Shown here: in pieces, positions 52,466 to 60,816 of the stretch
How positions within the stretch are numbered: position 1 is the first letter of the stretch
Layout: every line of letters begins with the position of its first letter
Source: Paenibacillus albus
Lineage (GTDB): Bacteria > Bacillota > Bacilli > Paenibacillales > Paenibacillaceae
Assembly (NCBI RefSeq): GCF_003952225.1
Contig: NZ_CP034437.1
Span: 942,001-1,006,000 of the forward strand
DNA: 64,000 nt
Direction of reading: 5' to 3'
Program-made: the position numbers and the translations under genes
The notes under the pieces: generated by a model
Seen by the model: only the letters and a program-made list of their open reading frames with translations
Told to the model about the DNA's origin: nothing
Database searches by the model: none

Positions 52466-52519
52466 AAAAACAAAGACAGAGCACAGCGCAATGAGCGCTA
52501 GTGCTCTGTCTTTGTTTAT
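52466..52519. terminator. Strong bidirectional terminator
   Basis: AAACAAAGACAGAGCAC pairs with GTGCTCTGTCTTTGTTT, with an inner AGCGC/GCGCT stem. It serves the convergent DUF975 gene. Confidence 0.92.
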
Positions 52520-52524
52520 TGGTG

Positions 52525-53151
52525 TTAGACTTGGTTGAGGTAGCCGTTATTGCCGTTAGCATTGTGCCCGGCACGCAGATCTTCGTAGAAGTGCGCGATA
52601 GACGTGTAGTAATACGGTCCGAGCCAGAGGAAGCCGATGCCGAGCGTCAAGATACACAGCAGTCCCCAGCCGATGAAGGAGAGGTTCAATACGAACAGCC
52701 GCCATTTGTGGCCAACCATCAGCTGCTTGCTCTGGCTAATGGCTTCAAGCGGCGACAGGCTCGGATTGTCTCTGAGCAGGAACTGTGCCTGCGAATATCG
52801 CAGCGCTGCGATAATGCCGGGAACAATGAATAGGAGTGTCCAGAGCACGGTGAAAATCATCGAGAGAATGTACAGAATGAACGTCTCTTTGTACCGCTTA
52901 TAGCCGCGGAACAGGCCATTCGCATCCGGCAGGTTACCGCGGGCATAGTCCAAATAGTGATTATAGATCCCGTATCCAAGCGGTGCTTCAAGCAGAATTC
53001 CGATCCACCAGCCGATGTAGTCAATATTGCGTGTGACCAGGTTGATAAGGCTGCTGACAACCATAAACAGCAAGAAGTGCAGGACGGCGGGCTTCCAGTT
53101 CCCGGATAAGCTTCGCCTTGCTTGCGCGCGGATTTGCGGACGAGTGAGCAT
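52525..53151 (-). CDS. DUF975 family membrane protein
   Basis: A 208-residue integral membrane protein with about five helices. The N-terminus MLTRPQIRAQARRSLSGNWK and the motif RYSQAQFLLRDNPSLSPLEA followed by SKQLMVGHKWRLFVLNLSF are characteristic of DUF975 proteins. Function is unknown. Its C-terminal tail is polar (AGHNANGNNGYLNQV). GGAGGAACC precedes the start. It is a single gene. Confidence 0.88.
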   Translation of the reverse strand: MLTRPQIRAQARRSLSGNWKPAVLHFLLFMVVSSLINLVTRNIDYIGWWIGILLEAPLGYGIYNHYLDYARGNLPDANGLFRGYKRYKETFILYILSMIFTVLWTLLFIVPGIIAALRYSQAQFLLRDNPSLSPLEAISQSKQLMVGHKWRLFVLNLSFIGWGLLCILTLGIGFLWLGPYYYTSIAHFYEDLRAGHNANGNNGYLNQV

Positions 53152-53351
53152 GAATAGGTTCCTCCTGATTACATAGGGTTTGGTTCATTGTATGGCTCTG
53201 GTTGTCCTGATATGAGCTTGGTAAGATGATAACTGGTAAAATAACATACGTAAATACGAACCATTCGTTCCACACCATAAAATCCGAACGTGATTAGTCG
53301 GATTCCACTCCCGCAGCGCTGCTATTCTCTAAGTAAGGAGGTCATGAAGAA

Positions 53352-54230
53352 ATGGATGCACTCAGAGGCATGAACCATGCGCTGGCGTATATTGAGGAAC
53401 ATTTGACTACAGACGAGCTGGATGTGAGGGCGGCAGCTAAGCTGGCACTCTGCTCGGAGTATCATTTTCAGCGGATGTTCTCGTTCCTCGCAGGCGTATC
53501 GTTGTCCGAATATGTAAGGCGAAGAAGGATGACGCTTGCCGCACTCGAGCTTACAGGCAGCAGTGCCAAAGTAATCGATATCGCGGTCAAGTATGGCTAC
53601 GGCTCGCCCGACTCCTTCGCAAGAGCGTTCCAGGCGACGCACGGCATTTCTCCTTCGGAAGCGAGAGCGGGCGGTCATGCGCTGAAGGCTTATTCGAAAG
53701 TGACCTTCCAACTATCCGTTCGAGGAGGCAGTGAAATGCAGTATCGCATTGTAGAGAAAGAAGCATTCCGCATCGTCGGAATTACACGTAGAGTACCGAT
53801 TGTGTTCAGTGGCGTGAACTCGGAGATCGCCGCCATGTGGCAGAGTTTGGACGCCGCAACGATTCAGACGATGAAGGAGCTCTCTAATACGGAGCCTAAC
53901 GGGATTATTAGCGCATCGGCCAACTTCTCCGACGGGAGGATGCAGGAGCAGGGCGAGCTCGACCATTATATTGGTGCGGCAACGACGCTTCCTAGTCCTT
54001 CATCCCTTACGGCACTTGAGGTGGATGCATCGACATGGGCCGTGTTCGAGGCAGTGGGACCTTTTCCAAGTACGCTTCAGGATGTGTGGGGCCGCATCTA
54101 TTCCGAATGGTTCCCGACTTCAAGCTATGAACAGGTGACGGGGCCGGAGATGCTTTGGAACGCGGACAAAGATACGACTTCGCCGGTATTCCGCAGTGAG
54201 ATCTGGATTCCGGTTAAGCGCAGCTTGTAA
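53352..54230 (+). CDS. AraC family regulator with GyrI-like effector domain
   Basis: A 292-residue regulator. The N-terminal ~110 residues carry two helix-turn-helix motifs ([20 protein letters not shown] and [20 protein letters not shown]) ending [14 protein letters not shown]. The C-terminal ~155 residues are a GyrI-like small-ligand-binding domain ([20 protein letters not shown], then EIWIPVK), as in Rob/BmrR-type multidrug sensors. AAGGAGGT lies 10 bases upstream of the ATG. It probably activates genes in response to a hydrophobic compound; targets are unknown. Confidence 0.92.
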   Translation: MDALRGMNHALAYIEEHLTTDELDVRAAAKLALCSEYHFQRMFSFLAGVSLSEYVRRRRMTLAALELTGSSAKVIDIAVKYGYGSPDSFARAFQATHGISPSEARAGGHALKAYSKVTFQLSVRGGSEMQYRIVEKEAFRIVGITRRVPIVFSGVNSEIAAMWQSLDAATIQTMKELSNTEPNGIISASANFSDGRMQEQGELDHYIGAATTLPSPSSLTALEVDASTWAVFEAVGPFPSTLQDVWGRIYSEWFPTSSYEQVTGPEMLWNADKDTTSPVFRSEIWIPVKRSL

Positions 54231-54325
54231 GATTTTCGCATCTATAATGGAAATTTCTGCATACCACTCCATGCGATTAGGCAATCTATTTATGCTAAAG
54301 GATTGTTTGATAATGGAGGGAAATA

Positions 54326-54682
54326 ATGATGTCGAACAGTAATATCGATCATATGGAGCTACCACCGAAGACCTGCTCAATTGAGCGGTTGGTCACGTTG
54401 AGGCCGGATGTGGAGAAAGTTCTCGCAGGTGTCAAAACGTCGCAGAGGCGCAACGGACGCTATGCCGATGTCGGCGAAGTCATGGAGCTGGATGGCGGTC
54501 GCTTCGTCGTGGAGAGGGTATACTCGCAGTCGCTCGGCGAGCTGACGGATGAGCATGCCAAGCATGAGGGGTTCGAGAACGTAGAAGATTACAAGCAAAC
54601 CATTCTGTCTTATCACAAAGGAATGCCGTGGCTTCCGCATATGCGTGTATGGGTGCATGAGTTTCGCCCAGTGCAGGAGTAG
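54326..54682 (+). CDS. ASCH domain protein
   Basis: A 118-residue protein with the ASCH (RNA-binding PUA-like) fold signature: VEKVLAGVKTSQRRNGRYAD followed by VGEVMELDGGRFVVERVYSQ. ASCH proteins are linked to RNA binding or N4-acetylcytidine amidohydrolase activity. GGAGGG precedes two adjacent ATG codons (54326 and 54329); either may be used. The next gene starts six bases later, so the two are cotranscribed. Confidence 0.8.
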   Translation: MMSNSNIDHMELPPKTCSIERLVTLRPDVEKVLAGVKTSQRRNGRYADVGEVMELDGGRFVVERVYSQSLGELTDEHAKHEGFENVEDYKQTILSYHKGMPWLPHMRVWVHEFRPVQE

Positions 54683-54688
54683 CCCTAA

Positions 54689-55129
54689 GTGATTAGTTGG
54701 TATGCGCTGCTGCTGTACATCCACATACTAAGCGCGATTATGTCGATCGGACCTTTCTTCGTCTTCATACCGGTCATTAAGAGGCTAAGGAATGCGGAAG
54801 TGCTGGAGCAGAATGCCTATCTAAACACGTTTCGCTCTGCCATTCGTCTTGCAAAGCACGCAGGGCATGTACTCGTCGCATCTGGATTGTTGCTCGTCAT
54901 TGTCGGCCATTGGTCATGGTCCACTTCATGGATGGTTACAACCATTGTCATACTAGTCGGTTCACTGCTCTTCTTAGCAAGGGCTTTCTCGCCAAAAATC
55001 CGTAAATTCCAAGAGCCGGGACAAGATAAGGAACGGATTATCCGGCTGCTGAACCGCGCAGTTTGGATCTATCTGGCGCTTCTGCTCATCATGCTCGCAT
55101 TTATGGTGATGAAGCCGACACTTTGGTGA
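54689..55129 (+). CDS. DUF2269-like integral membrane protein
   Basis: A 146-residue protein with four hydrophobic helices. It starts at GTG six bases after the ASCH gene. The first helix has YALLLYIHILSAIMSIGPFF, with the His typical of DUF2269 and related haem-like membrane proteins, and RLAKHAGHVLVASGLLLVIV carries further His residues. Function is unknown. Its ribosome site lies within the end of the ASCH gene (CAGGAG). Confidence 0.7.
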   Translation: MISWYALLLYIHILSAIMSIGPFFVFIPVIKRLRNAEVLEQNAYLNTFRSAIRLAKHAGHVLVASGLLLVIVGHWSWSTSWMVTTIVILVGSLLFLARAFSPKIRKFQEPGQDKERIIRLLNRAVWIYLALLLIMLAFMVMKPTLW

Positions 55130-55149
55130 TGCAGTTATAAGTAAGAAGC

Positions 55150-55192
55150 GAAGAGCCTTTGGCCGGATGATCTGGACGAGGGCTCTTTCTTA
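55150..55192 (+). terminator. Terminator
   Basis: AAGAGCC pairs with GGGCTCTT around an imperfectly paired inner stem, followed by TTCTT. Confidence 0.65.
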
Positions 55193-55282
55193 TGTAAAAC
55201 CTACAGAAGCTATTTACAATTATCTCCTCGATACTTATAATGTGGAAGGATTTTTCAATCGATTATGAGTGTCGGAGAGTGA

Positions 55283-56623
55283 ATGAGCATGCGGATTATT
55301 CGATCGCTGTGTCTGATGGTACTTGCTTTGATGGCAGGGGCGGTTTCATTGCCGGTAGGGCAATCGACTGTTGCGGAAGCAGCGGCGGGACAAGCAACGG
55401 ATTGCGGTAAAACATGGTATAACGCGAGCATGACCGTTACGCCGAGCGGCATGATTACGGTTAAGGGTTCGGCAGAGCCGATTTACTTGAAGGATCCTTC
55501 TAAAGAAGGCATTTACAAGCTCAAGGAAGCTGCAGCTAAAGGTTTCCAAGCCTATGTGGGCTTATCTTTGAAAATCGCAGGAGTGTCCTACTACGATATT
55601 GGTAACCACCAAATCATTAAGGCAGGCGGCAACGTCAAGTATACGGCTATCCCAGCGAAGGTTAAAGCTTGTGTTGATCAAGCGGTATTTAATCATAACG
55701 TCAACACATGGGTAACAGAGGCGAAGAAGCTGAAGACGCCGCTGCTTCGGCTTGCGTATTTATTTACGGAGATTGATAAACATGTCGAATACGATTGGGA
55801 TCTGTATATCGGCACCGGCGGTTTTGCTGCTTCTCATACCGGCTTTGGAGCAATCGTCAATGGTTTGGGCGTCTGTGACGGGTATGCGGAAGCACTGAAG
55901 ATATTGCTCGATAAAGTCGGCATTCCTAATAGGCTGATTGAAGGTACAGCTAGAGGGGAAGGACATATGTGGAATCTGGTCAAGCTTGATGGGCTCAGCT
56001 ACCATGTAGACCCGACTTGGGGAGACAATTACGGAAATGCTTTTCATTACTTCTTGCTTCCGGACCAGGATATGCAGCGTGACCACAAGTGGAGCGGGAA
56101 GACCTACGCAACTAGCGATAAGTATTACTTCCTTAGTCGAGATTCAATCGATGCATTTGGCGTCAATTTCCTAGATGGGACCTTCTATACAGGGGGAGGC
56201 ACCATTGACAAGATGAGGCTGGACCACTCGGGTTCAACGCAGATTTCGCCAAAGGGCGACTATGTATTCCGATACCAGCAGGTGTATAACAATCAGATTT
56301 ATTATCTTACCCTCGATGGAGTAAAGAGGATGGATATGGACGGCGGGAATGCCCAGCTGCTTACGGATACTCATGGAGCGACGAACGATTTTTACGTGTT
56401 TAACGGAAAGGTGTACTACACTAGCTTTATTCTGTATCCCGACCAGCCGTACTCCTTTGAGCTGTACCAGTGCAACCTCGACGGCAGCGGTTTGAAGCTT
56501 GTGCATCAATTCACCGATGAAGAACATGACTTTGATGGCTTCACCGTTGTCCATGTCGGCAGTCATGACGCGCTTTACTACTATACCAACGATAAGAAAA
56601 TGACGGAGCTGGATAAAATATAA
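55283..56623 (+). CDS. Secreted transglutaminase-like protein with C-terminal DUF5050-type propeller
   Basis: A 446-residue exported protein. After the signal peptide (LMVLALMAGAVSLPVGQSTV), a transglutaminase/cysteine-protease-like domain carries the catalytic triad: Cys in GLGVCDGYAEALKILL (near 199), His in GEGHMWNLVKLDG and Asp in YHVDPTWGDN. Residues ~280-446 contain repeats such as IYYLTLDGVKRMDMDGGNAQ and YQCNLDGSGLKLVH, typical of DUF5050 beta-propellers. It may crosslink or cleave cell-wall-associated proteins. Confidence 0.85.
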   Translation: MSMRIIRSLCLMVLALMAGAVSLPVGQSTVAEAAAGQATDCGKTWYNASMTVTPSGMITVKGSAEPIYLKDPSKEGIYKLKEAAAKGFQAYVGLSLKIAGVSYYDIGNHQIIKAGGNVKYTAIPAKVKACVDQAVFNHNVNTWVTEAKKLKTPLLRLAYLFTEIDKHVEYDWDLYIGTGGFAASHTGFGAIVNGLGVCDGYAEALKILLDKVGIPNRLIEGTARGEGHMWNLVKLDGLSYHVDPTWGDNYGNAFHYFLLPDQDMQRDHKWSGKTYATSDKYYFLSRDSIDAFGVNFLDGTFYTGGGTIDKMRLDHSGSTQISPKGDYVFRYQQVYNNQIYYLTLDGVKRMDMDGGNAQLLTDTHGATNDFYVFNGKVYYTSFILYPDQPYSFELYQCNLDGSGLKLVHQFTDEEHDFDGFTVVHVGSHDALYYYTNDKKMTELDKI

Positions 56624-56624
56624 C

Positions 56625-56668
56625 AACAGAAGGCCGAGCTCCTCATCCGAGAAGCTCGGCCTTCTGTT
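56625..56668. terminator. Bidirectional terminator overlapping the diguanylate cyclase gene end
   Basis: AACAGAAGGCCGAGCT pairs with AGCTCGGCCTTCTGTT around 12 bases. The last codons of the convergent GGDEF gene lie within the loop and right arm. Confidence 0.85.
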
Positions 56669-57818
56669 CGATGTGCAGCTGGCTGCGTGACATGCGATTG
56701 CGCCCGTTTCTCTTGGCATGGTAGAGCGCCCTGTCACAGCTGGTGTAGAGATGCTCGATCCGTGTTTTCGGATTCGGCACGACCGTGATTACACCTACAC
56801 TAATGGTGTAGGTGAGAGGAACTGGGCCAAGCGGTGCGGATTGGCGGATTTTTTGTATAATGGCTGCGGCCTTACTGTCGGACTCTGCCTCATCATGACC
56901 TGGCAGCAGAATTCCGAATTCATCGCCGCCATAACGCACGAACAGATCCGCATCGCGGAGATACGGCTTAATCTGAAGAACCAAGTCCTGCAGCACCTGG
57001 TCGCCTGCATGATGCCCATGCGTGTCGTTAATTTGTTTGAATTGGTCAATATCGAATAAGAGATAGGATACCGGTTTGCCCTGTTTGGCTGCATGAAGGA
57101 TCGCTTTATCGGCGTAGTCTGTAAAGGCCCTGCGGTTGAACGTGTTCGTCAAGCTGTCATAGCTCGCCAAGCGGACGAGCTCATGGCTTGCTTGTTCCTT
57201 CAGGAGCAGGACAAAGCCGGTGCTGCTGAGAACAAGGATCAGATAGATGGTCATAATGGAAATGAGCTGAAACGAGCTCGGCTCGTAGAGGCTTGTCCAG
57301 TTGGTATCATGCCAAGCGGAGATTCCTCTGTATAAGAAAGACGCCATAATGAGCGTATAAATACTACCGATGATGCGCATTAAGATGCTGGCGCCGCGTT
57401 GCAGCGGAAGCAGGCAGGTCGGCAGCAATAGAATCCCCATAGTCATCGAAGCACAGACGATGCGGTAATGCTCCTCGTTGTGGAAGAGGTACACATATTG
57501 AAAGCAAGCGATGCAAATTGCGGTTATGAAGAGATAGAGCTTCGCGAGTAGAGGATTAGGCGCATATTGGATACGCAGCAGAGCGATGACCTCCAGCGAC
57601 AAGCCGAGCAGCATGAGCGAATTGGCGACTGAGATCGACAGCAAGTCCGAAATATCGCCGCGAAATACGGCTAGAAACCATCCGGCGGTTTGGGTTGCTT
57701 TTGACGCGAGAAACAAGACCTTAATCGTATCCATCCGCTGTTTATCTCGCCAGTACGCAGCGATAAGCAGCAGTGTAAACAGATAGCCAATGCCAAGAGC
57801 AGTTGAAATTGTCTTCAT
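56643..57818 (-). CDS. Membrane diguanylate cyclase (GGDEF)
   Basis: A 391-residue enzyme making cyclic di-GMP from two GTP. The N-terminal ~215 residues contain about seven membrane helices. The GGDEF domain has the intact active loop RYGGDEFGIL, preceded five residues earlier by the inhibitory-site motif R-D-A-D, so product feedback is expected. Substrate-binding features are LLFDIDQFKQINDTHGHHAG. The start is uncertain: ATG 57818 (MKTISTALGIG) and GTG 57845 both lack clear ribosome sites. It is a single gene. Confidence 0.92.
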   Translation of the reverse strand: MKTISTALGIGYLFTLLLIAAYWRDKQRMDTIKVLFLASKATQTAGWFLAVFRGDISDLLSISVANSLMLLGLSLEVIALLRIQYAPNPLLAKLYLFITAICIACFQYVYLFHNEEHYRIVCASMTMGILLLPTCLLPLQRGASILMRIIGSIYTLIMASFLYRGISAWHDTNWTSLYEPSSFQLISIMTIYLILVLSSTGFVLLLKEQASHELVRLASYDSLTNTFNRRAFTDYADKAILHAAKQGKPVSYLLFDIDQFKQINDTHGHHAGDQVLQDLVLQIKPYLRDADLFVRYGGDEFGILLPGHDEAESDSKAAAIIQKIRQSAPLGPVPLTYTISVGVITVVPNPKTRIEHLYTSCDRALYHAKRNGRNRMSRSQLHIEQKAELLG

Positions 57819-57938
57819 ATCGAATAAAATAGGCAATGAAGTCACCAGCTTGTGTTGTAATTTATTACTAATGCTACTCTATTATAGCAAAAGCAGGAAC
57901 GCTGTGTATAAAAGCTTCTGATAGGGGAGGAACTAAAC

Positions 57939-58490
57939 TTGCACTTATTTCGCATGAAGGTTCAAGCAGAAGGCAAGCATCAGTTATCGGAATATCTGGA
58001 GAATCACTATATTCGCTTGGGCAGGGAGCAGCAGCCGGCTATGCATATGATATTCGCTCATGTGATACAAGACGGCGACTATATTCTCGTTGGTGATGGC
58101 GAGCGTACGTACTTAGGCGATCTCGGCGACTATTACTATGTCGAAGAGTGCGATACAGAGGAGGAAGACAGCGGTCACCGGCGAGGGGTCACGTGGCTTC
58201 AGCATGTGGAAGTGAACAATGTTCATCCGGAGCTCATGACCTTCCTCGAACAAGACGGGGAGCTCGGTCAGTTCCATCGTCCGCTGAGCCGAGAGCAGCT
58301 AGATCAACTTCTTGTGAAGCCAGCAGCAGCAGCTGCTGCTGGGAGCTGGGTCGATGCCGAGACGATCTCAGAAGCAGTCGCGATTCTCAGAGAAGCGATG
58401 CAAAGCGGGGATAGCGAGCGCCGGGAGCGGGCGGCGATTGCACTGCTGCAAGCCGCAGCTCATCTGCATCGACCGGCTTCGTTAGAATAG
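57939..58490 (+). CDS. Hypothetical protein (unrecognised)
   Basis: A 183-residue soluble acidic protein starting at TTG behind GGGGAGG. The N-terminal half is beta-rich (VIQDGDYILVGDGERTYLGD). A conspicuous run of alanines (VKPAAAAAAGSW) forms a linker to a C-terminal helical region (SEAVAILREAMQSGDSERRE). I recognise no family. Confidence 0.6.
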   Translation: MHLFRMKVQAEGKHQLSEYLENHYIRLGREQQPAMHMIFAHVIQDGDYILVGDGERTYLGDLGDYYYVEECDTEEEDSGHRRGVTWLQHVEVNNVHPELMTFLEQDGELGQFHRPLSREQLDQLLVKPAAAAAAGSWVDAETISEAVAILREAMQSGDSERRERAAIALLQAAAHLHRPASLE

Positions 58491-58503
58491 GACAGTATGC
58501 GCC

Positions 58504-58704
58504 TTAGCGGGAGCGTCTGGCTCGAAGCGATTTGCGAATGAGCAGGGGTCCGAGCATGCTGCCAAACATGCCGAACATGACGGAGTGCAGCGGCAGCTTG
58601 ATCATATAGAACAGCGCGGTACCGCCGATAATATCAATTATCATAAACTTCTTGATTTCAGACATTGGAACAACGACGACGACGAATTCCTGTTTGGTTG
58701 TCAT
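58504..58704 (-). CDS. Small membrane-associated protein
   Basis: A 66-residue protein starting at ATG 58704 with AAGGAGG about 12 bases upstream. The frame is open further upstream but runs through a terminator and a real gene, so the short form is preferred. It has two hydrophobic stretches (FMIIDIIGGTALFYMI and SVMFGMFGSMLGPLLI) and a strongly basic tail. Not recognised. It lies downstream of two coat-like small genes on the same strand but is separated by a strong terminator. Confidence 0.45.
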   Translation of the reverse strand: MTTKQEFVVVVVPMSEIKKFMIIDIIGGTALFYMIKLPLHSVMFGMFGSMLGPLLIRKSLRARRSR

Positions 58705-58794
58705 GAGCAGCGCACAGCCTCCTTGAATCATGTCTCCATGAAAGTGTATGGGAAGCGCCCTTGTCCAATGTCCGCCGTATGCGCTCTCATGAAC

Positions 58795-58850
58795 AAAAAA
58801 ACCTGTATACCCGGCTTCGGCGGAAGCTGCGGGTATACAGGTTTTTTCGC
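58795..58850. terminator. Very strong terminator
   Basis: AAAAAACCTGTATACCCG pairs with CGGGTATACAGGTTTTTT, with an inner CTTC/GAAG stem. It follows the 96-residue gene on the minus strand. Confidence 0.92.
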
Positions 58851-58859
58851 GATAAAGCT

Positions 58860-59150
58860 TTACACGCAGGTGAATGCGTCGATACGACTCAGATCGAAGC
58901 CGGAGAACATCCAGAAGAAGCCGTTCCAGCGGAAGCCTGATATCGAAGTCCGACCAACGAAGATCGGGTAGAACCAGAAGCCTGCTCCGTTGCGAGGCCA
59001 AATGTACGTGTAGCGGAACATACAGCGGGAGATGGCTCCCGGATCAACGGCCAGCGTCGATGTGAGCGGTCTTATGGGAACGGTTGACGGCGGCGGTCCT
59101 GCTGGCGCTTGCTGTGAGCCTTGCGGTCCAAACGGCGGGGTAAATGCCAT
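58860..59150 (-). CDS. Small Pro/Gly- and aromatic-rich protein, spore-coat-like
   Basis: A 96-residue protein. The N-terminal third is rich in Pro, Gly and Gln (MAFTPPFGPQGSQQAPAGPP). The rest is rich in aromatic residues and Arg (CMFRYTYIWPRNGAGFWFYP; GFRWNGFFWMFSGFDL). This composition is common in small Bacillales spore-coat or crust proteins, but no family is assigned. AAGGAGTG precedes the ATG. It ends at a very strong terminator, which argues for high expression. Confidence 0.65.
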   Translation of the reverse strand: MAFTPPFGPQGSQQAPAGPPPSTVPIRPLTSTLAVDPGAISRCMFRYTYIWPRNGAGFWFYPIFVGRTSISGFRWNGFFWMFSGFDLSRIDAFTCV

Positions 59151-59200
59151 TAGCGTTTCACTCCTTAATTAGATGGCTAGTTGGATATCCAAGCCGCCGC

Positions 59201-59599
59201 TTACAGCAGCGAGATGGCAAGCAGATTAAACAGCACCAGCGGCAGCACATTGTTGTAATGGATTGGCGGTCCGCCTGGGAAGAAAGCGCGGTCGCAGCCC
59301 TCGTTCGATAGGCAGATGTACAGAATGCCGCGGTGGCAGGACACGATATGCCCTTCGAATACATCGCCGTCGCAGGTTTCCACTTTTACGAGCCGGTGGA
59401 CGTGCTCCCCGCACAGCTGATGGAGATGGTCTTTGACAGCCATCATCGTACGATGAACCTTCGCATCGCACTGATAAATAGGCTTATGGCCATGATGGTG
59501 ATGCCCGGATTTATGCTCATGCTGAGCTTTTTGCGCGTTGTTCGATTTATGCTCGTGATGCGGCTTGTTTTCCTGGTTTGCCGAAGCTTGGGAGTTCAT
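59201..59599 (-). CDS. His-rich N-terminus / LSM-like small protein, possibly spore-coat related
   Basis: A 132-residue protein. The ATG at 59599 follows GGAGG. Residues 1-45 are low complexity with His, Lys, Gln and Asn and a run GHHHHGHKP, a likely metal-binding tail. Residues ~50-132 form a compact domain (HRLVKVETCDGDVFEGHIVS, then RGILYICLSNEGCDRAFFPG) with several Cys and an LSM-like beta pattern. A hydrophobic end (NVLPLVLFNLLAISLL) may contact membrane or coat. It is next to the aromatic-rich small gene. Confidence 0.6.
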   Translation of the reverse strand: MNSQASANQENKPHHEHKSNNAQKAQHEHKSGHHHHGHKPIYQCDAKVHRTMMAVKDHLHQLCGEHVHRLVKVETCDGDVFEGHIVSCHRGILYICLSNEGCDRAFFPGGPPIHYNNVLPLVLFNLLAISLL

Positions 59600-59763
59600 A
59601 GCTCGATACCTCCGTTTATAATCATGAAGCATTCTATGCAGAAGCCTAGCAGGGCGTTACGGAACAAAATAATCTTATCGAGCTATGCTGCATGCCATGC
59701 TAAAATGCTAGAATAGTAGAATAAATAAGGGAATTTATCTAGTTGATGGGAGTGGGGGACGAA

Positions 59764-60768
59764 ATGTCAGACGTGCTTGTGGAAGAATCCAGAGGCGGAA
59801 TTGTGGAAAATGTACATCGCGGGCGGATTTGCGGTGTGAATGATAAAGGCGAAGTGTTGTATGAGGTTGGCGATATCGAGCTGCCGACCTTCCTTCGTTC
59901 GGCGGCAAAGCCGCTGCAGGCACTGCCTGCCGTAGCTCGCGGCGTACAGGAGAAGTTCGGGTTGACCGATGCCGAGCTTGCGCTTATGGCGGCTTCGCAT
60001 CGCGGCGAGTCGTTCCATATTGAGGCACTGGAGTCGTTATCGCGCAAGATCGGCCTCGTGGAGGACAACCTGGTCTGCTTGCCGACGTATCCGCTTAATC
60101 CGGCAGAGCGCGACAGCCTGTTTAAGGATGACATTCCGAAGCGGCGCATTTACCATAACTGCTCTGGGAAGCATTTTGGCATCATGTCCTTATGCAAAAT
60201 GTTAGGTGTTGGCACGGACGACTATTGGGAGAAGGAGCATCCTGCCCAGCAAGAGATTCTGCAGACCGTTGCTTCGCTCGCGGACTACCCGGCCGAGCAT
60301 ATTCAGCTAGGCGTCGATGGCTGCGGCGTTCCAGTCTTCGCTCTGCCGCTCAAGAACATCGCGACGGCGTACATGAAGCTCGCCTGCCCCGATCTTATTG
60401 CGGATGCAAGCCTGCGGGCGGCGGTAGAGCGCTTGACGGAAGCGATGAACGCAGAGCCGCAGATGATCGGCGGCTCGAACCAGATTTGCTCCACGCTGCT
60501 GCGCGACTCGAATATCGTAGCTAAAGGCGGGGCGAAGGGCGTGTACTGCTTCGGCCTTAAGGAAGAGCGTCTCGGCTTCGCGCTCAAGGTGAGCGACGGT
60601 TCCGAGGAAGAATGGCCGCTTATTGTAGCGAGCATTTTGCAGCAGATCGGTTACCGCAATCAAGAGACGATCGACAGCATGCTGCAGCTGGCTGTGCAGA
60701 AGGTTATTAACGATAACAACCGCATCGTTGGCGACAACAAAGCGGTGTTTCGTTTACAGCAGGTGTAG
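59764..60768 (+). CDS. Asparaginase II family protein
   Basis: A 334-residue protein of the bacterial asparaginase II (PF06089-type) family, distinct from AnsA/AnsB. Typical segments are VEESRGGIVENVHRGRICGV, LRSAAKPLQALP, IYHNCSGKHFGIM and GVDGCGVPVFALPL. The SGKH and the AKPLQ segments carry the predicted catalytic residues. It hydrolyses L-asparagine to aspartate and ammonia. The ATG at 59764 behind GGGGGA is preferred over an in-frame start at 59743. It is followed 48 bases later by the NagB-like gene. Confidence 0.9.
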   Translation: MSDVLVEESRGGIVENVHRGRICGVNDKGEVLYEVGDIELPTFLRSAAKPLQALPAVARGVQEKFGLTDAELALMAASHRGESFHIEALESLSRKIGLVEDNLVCLPTYPLNPAERDSLFKDDIPKRRIYHNCSGKHFGIMSLCKMLGVGTDDYWEKEHPAQQEILQTVASLADYPAEHIQLGVDGCGVPVFALPLKNIATAYMKLACPDLIADASLRAAVERLTEAMNAEPQMIGGSNQICSTLLRDSNIVAKGGAKGVYCFGLKEERLGFALKVSDGSEEEWPLIVASILQQIGYRNQETIDSMLQLAVQKVINDNNRIVGDNKAVFRLQQV

Positions 60769-60816
60769 GCGAAAGGCCCGATAATACGAGATTACGTGAA
60801 GGAGTGGTCATGAACG

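Larger units (their letters stand above)
52178..52488. repeat. Exact 20-bp direct repeats bracketing repeat locus B
   Basis: AACAAAGACAGAGCACAGCG occurs at 52178-52197 and again at 52469-52488 in the same orientation. Each copy is the left arm of a terminator. The four-module repeat element lies between them, so the terminator has apparently been duplicated around the element, or the element was inserted at a terminator. Confidence 0.8.

Noticed and set aside
52178-52488. The exact 20-bp direct repeats as phage-type attachment sites
   Set aside because: There is no tRNA or integrase nearby and each copy is explained as the left arm of a terminator; duplication around the repeat element is the simpler reading.
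58705-59001. Longer N-terminal extension of the small membrane protein ending at 58504
   Set aside because: The extension runs through a very strong terminator hairpin and overlaps the 3' part of the coat-like gene at 58860-59150 in another frame.
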